The position numbers were made by a program, and so were the translations under genes. Source: Candidatus Nitrosotenuis chungbukensis (GTDB lineage: Archaea; Thermoproteota; Nitrososphaeria; Nitrososphaerales; Nitrosopumilaceae). Taken from it: DNA of 64,000 nucleotides. A model generated the notes under the pieces. The model was not told the origin of the DNA. It saw only the letters and a list, made by a program, of their open reading frames with translations, and made no database searches. Shown in pieces: positions 61,925 through 64,000 of this stretch. Position 1 is the first letter of the stretch. Each line of letters starts with the position of its first letter. The stretch is from NCBI RefSeq assembly GCF_000685395.1, contig NZ_AVSQ01000021.1, positions 1 to 64,000 of the forward strand, in the 5' to 3' direction.

Positions 61925-62027
61925 TTTCAATTTGAAAAAACCAACACAGGAAAATTTTGCTCGATTTACGAAAATCAAACAAGAAAATCATCAAGTTTCT
62001 TATTAACACAAAATCACACTGATTCGT

Positions 62028-62858
62028 ATGCAGGTAAAGGAATTAGCGAAAAAACCGATTGGGATCCTAAAACATTCTACAATGTCAGATGTCATCAAAA
62101 AATTACTCGAAAATCACATAAGCAGGCTAGTTGTTCTTGACTCTGGAAATCCTGTTGGAATAATTTCTCAAAAAGATGTCGGATTTTTCTTGTTCAACGA
62201 CTCTACAAAATACGGCCTTGACAAGATACCACTTTCTAGCATCATGAACGACATAGAATACGTTGATGGAAGCACAACAGTTGAAAAATGCGCAAAAACA
62301 CTCATTGATAAAAAAATCAGCTCATTATGCGTCAAGGAAAACAGCCAACTGGGCATTTTTACAAAGACTGATCTTGCAACGTATTACTCAAAAAACTATT
62401 CGAAAAAACACAAAGTAGTCGATTTTATGACCCATGACTACATATCGACTCATAACGCAACTCCACTTTTCAAGGTGGTAAGAAAAATGCTTGAGCACAG
62501 AATCTCAAGAATAATTACTAAAAGCCAAAATGAGCAACCTGCAGGCATACTCTCGTTTAAAGATCTATTCAGAATATCCCTGGAACTGGGCAATGAAGAA
62601 GACGATGAAGGATTCACGTTGTCAGATCAGATAAGGAGAGGATTTTTGTCAGAAAAGGGCTTTGGAAGTATATCATTGGCAAAAGACGTAATGTCTAAAG
62701 AAATCCTTACTGTAAAATTCAGCGATGATCTCGAGAATGCTTGTAAAATAATGCTAAACAACAACGTGAGCGGTCTTGCAGTTATTGATGGAAATGGTGG
62801 TGTTACAGGCATGATCAGCAAAACCGATGTCATAAGAGCATTATCTTCTATGAATTGA
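62028..62858 (+). CDS. Four-CBS-domain protein
   Basis: In this 276-aa protein four CBS repeats are seen as two pairs (IGILKHSTMSDVIKKLLENH; LVVLDSGNPVGIISQKDVGF; later DVMSKEILTVKFSDDL and LAVIDGNGGVTGMISKTDVI). CBS pairs bind adenine nucleotides and act as energy sensors. No catalytic domain is attached. It may regulate the adjacent CBS-TrkH transporter or another target. Confidence 0.88.
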   Translation: MQVKELAKKPIGILKHSTMSDVIKKLLENHISRLVVLDSGNPVGIISQKDVGFFLFNDSTKYGLDKIPLSSIMNDIEYVDGSTTVEKCAKTLIDKKISSLCVKENSQLGIFTKTDLATYYSKNYSKKHKVVDFMTHDYISTHNATPLFKVVRKMLEHRISRIITKSQNEQPAGILSFKDLFRISLELGNEEDDEGFTLSDQIRRGFLSEKGFGSISLAKDVMSKEILTVKFSDDLENACKIMLNNNVSGLAVIDGNGGVTGMISKTDVIRALSSMN

Positions 62859-63031
62859 ACGGACCCTTTTCACAGTACGAATATTTTTCATCAGGATAGT
62901 TTTTCATACAAATGGAATTATTCCAAATGCGAAGCGCGTGCCCACGCATTATTTAAAACCATAATTTCCACTGAAGATAAAGCTGCACATAACATTAATC
63001 AGTGACCAATATTGGCGTTGAGTTGATCTAG

Positions 63032-64000
63032 TTGCCAAAATCTCCAGATCTCTCCACCCATCTCAATCAGGTAGTCAAATCCTATGCAAATCCAGATGTG
63101 GTAAAGCTTGCAGAGTCAGCCATCATCCCAGTTGCATGCAAGCAAATGGTCAAGGCAAACATAGACGAAATCATAGTAATTGACAAAAACGAAAATCCGA
63201 TTGGTCTAGTAACAGATGAGGATGTCCTAAAAAAGACATCAGAGGCATTTATCAACCCTGCAAAAACCACCTTGGGAGACATTATGACGTTTCCAGTAAT
63301 CACCATAAATCAAAACAAGACTCTTTCAGATGCCTTGGAGCAGATGCATCAATACAAGGTAAGAAAGCTTGTTGTGGTGTCAGGCGAAAACATGATTGTC
63401 GGCATGTTGTACAAAAATACCATCATCAGTCTTATGAAGAATCATCTGGCGGCAAAGCACGAAAAACACTCCTCGTTTTGGACCATAATTTGGAATCTAG
63501 GGATAGTGCTGCAGTTTGCAGGAGTCCTGATGTTTATTCCAGCAGTGATTGCCACCATACTGTGGGAGACCGTTCCGGCTACTGGAATCTACCTAATGTC
63601 CACATTGCTATTCATGACAGGGTTTTTCATGAACACGTACGGAGAGAGGCGGCCCCTAAAACTAAGAGACGTGGCAATTTTGGTTTTTGTGAGCTTTATG
63701 CTGCTTGTACTGTTTGGCACCATACCCCACTTGCTAGTAGTCCCACATGACGCTGCAAAGCCGCTAGAACACTTTGCGAACAGCTTCTTTGAGAGCGCAG
63801 CTGGCTTTACCACAGGAGGACTGTCGCTGATCACTACACCAGAAGATCTTCCGCAGAGCTTTACTTTCTATCGAAGCTACACTCAGTTCGTGGGAGGGCT
63901 AAGCTTCGTTTACCTGATAGTTACGACGTTTTTTCCAGAGCACAAGATACGCACGATGCGCAGTTTTATTTCGGGCAGAGTTCCCCAGTTGCGCGAGCTA
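63032..64000 (+). CDS. trkH: CBS-domain TrkH-type potassium transporter (C-terminus outside window)
   Basis: TTG 63032 opens a 323-codon frame with no stop before the window end. The first about 130 aa hold a CBS pair (IVIDKNENPIGLVTDEDVLK and LGDIMTFPVITI). After about 145 the chain is membranous and carries a TrkH-like pore loop, ESAAGFTTGGLSLITTPEDL, then YRSYTQFVGGLSFVYLIVT. TrkH conducts K+ with a TrkA partner; an N-terminal CBS pair is an unusual regulatory addition. The start is inferred; the rest of the protein is off the window. Confidence 0.82.
   Translation, partial: MPKSPDLSTHLNQVVKSYANPDVVKLAESAIIPVACKQMVKANIDEIIVIDKNENPIGLVTDEDVLKKTSEAFINPAKTTLGDIMTFPVITINQNKTLSDALEQMHQYKVRKLVVVSGENMIVGMLYKNTIISLMKNHLAAKHEKHSSFWTIIWNLGIVLQFAGVLMFIPAVIATILWETVPATGIYLMSTLLFMTGFFMNTYGERRPLKLRDVAILVFVSFMLLVLFGTIPHLLVVPHDAAKPLEHFANSFFESAAGFTTGGLSLITTPEDLPQSFTFYRSYTQFVGGLSFVYLIVTTFFPEHKIRTMRSFISGRVPQLREL

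Overview
The window reads as the chromosome of an ammonia-oxidising archaeon (Nitrososphaerota/Thaumarchaeota, most like the Nitrosopumilales), moderate in GC. The evidence is a eukaryote-type topoisomerase IB (56.0-57.6 kb), a proteasome alpha subunit, an ADP-forming acyl-CoA synthetase of the kind used in the 3-hydroxypropionate/4-hydroxybutyrate cycle, a short intron-containing tRNA-Met, and surface proteins with C-terminal motifs typical of this phylum. Many genes have a TATA-like box about 26 nt upstream of the start codon, which suggests leaderless mRNAs. I used this to choose several starts, including TTG and GTG starts.

Layout. (1) 1-7.0 kb: surface and secreted proteins, all on the minus strand: a collagen-like protein with an Ala-rich coil, two DUF3494 ice-binding-like adhesins (one carrying RTX repeats), a beta-helix protein and a DUF3494 remnant. 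Three share a conserved upstream DNA element, and a fourth copy precedes a Met-rich secreted repeat protein at 49.2 kb. (2) 7.0-12.6 kb: three toxin-antitoxin-type pairs (RelE-like, HicAB, MNT-HEPN), a TPR protein, a secreted subtilisin and a rearranged duplicate of part of the first pair's locus. (3) 12.7-15.2 kb: core metH, lacking the homocysteine domain. (4) 15.2-34.8 kb: an AT-rich accessory island. It carries conjugation-type ATPases (a VirD4/HerA-like ATPase fused to a nuclease-like domain, a VirB4-like ATPase, a truncated VirB11-like ATPase), several PD-(D/E)xK-like and HEPN/PIN proteins, and a compact cassette: nuclease-like, NurA, HerA, GHKL ATPase with a nuclease-like C-terminus, Vsr and a C5-cytosine methyltransferase. 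Its right part has two Cys-rich mini-proteins under a palindrome-rich divergent promoter, plus small hypothetical genes. (5) 34.8-57.8 kb: mostly core metabolism, regulation and surface genes (ferredoxin reductase-like, acyl-CoA synthetase, glutamate dehydrogenase, histidine kinase, proteasome, methyltransferase/MFS, TatA, helicase, SDR, TopIB, tRNA-Met). (6) 57.8-64 kb: a membrane-anchored metzincin, three CheY-like receivers (one frameshifted), a LigD-type phosphoesterase, a CBS protein and a CBS-TrkH potassium transporter cut by the window end.

The best candidate for an undescribed system is the 22.3-29.5 kb cassette. A 5-methylcytosine methyltransferase and its Vsr partner sit beside a HerA-NurA DNA motor/nuclease pair and a MORC/MutL-like GHKL ATPase whose C-terminus looks like a nuclease. 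I infer an ATP-dependent restriction-modification-like defence system. That is inference from domain content and gene order, not demonstrated.
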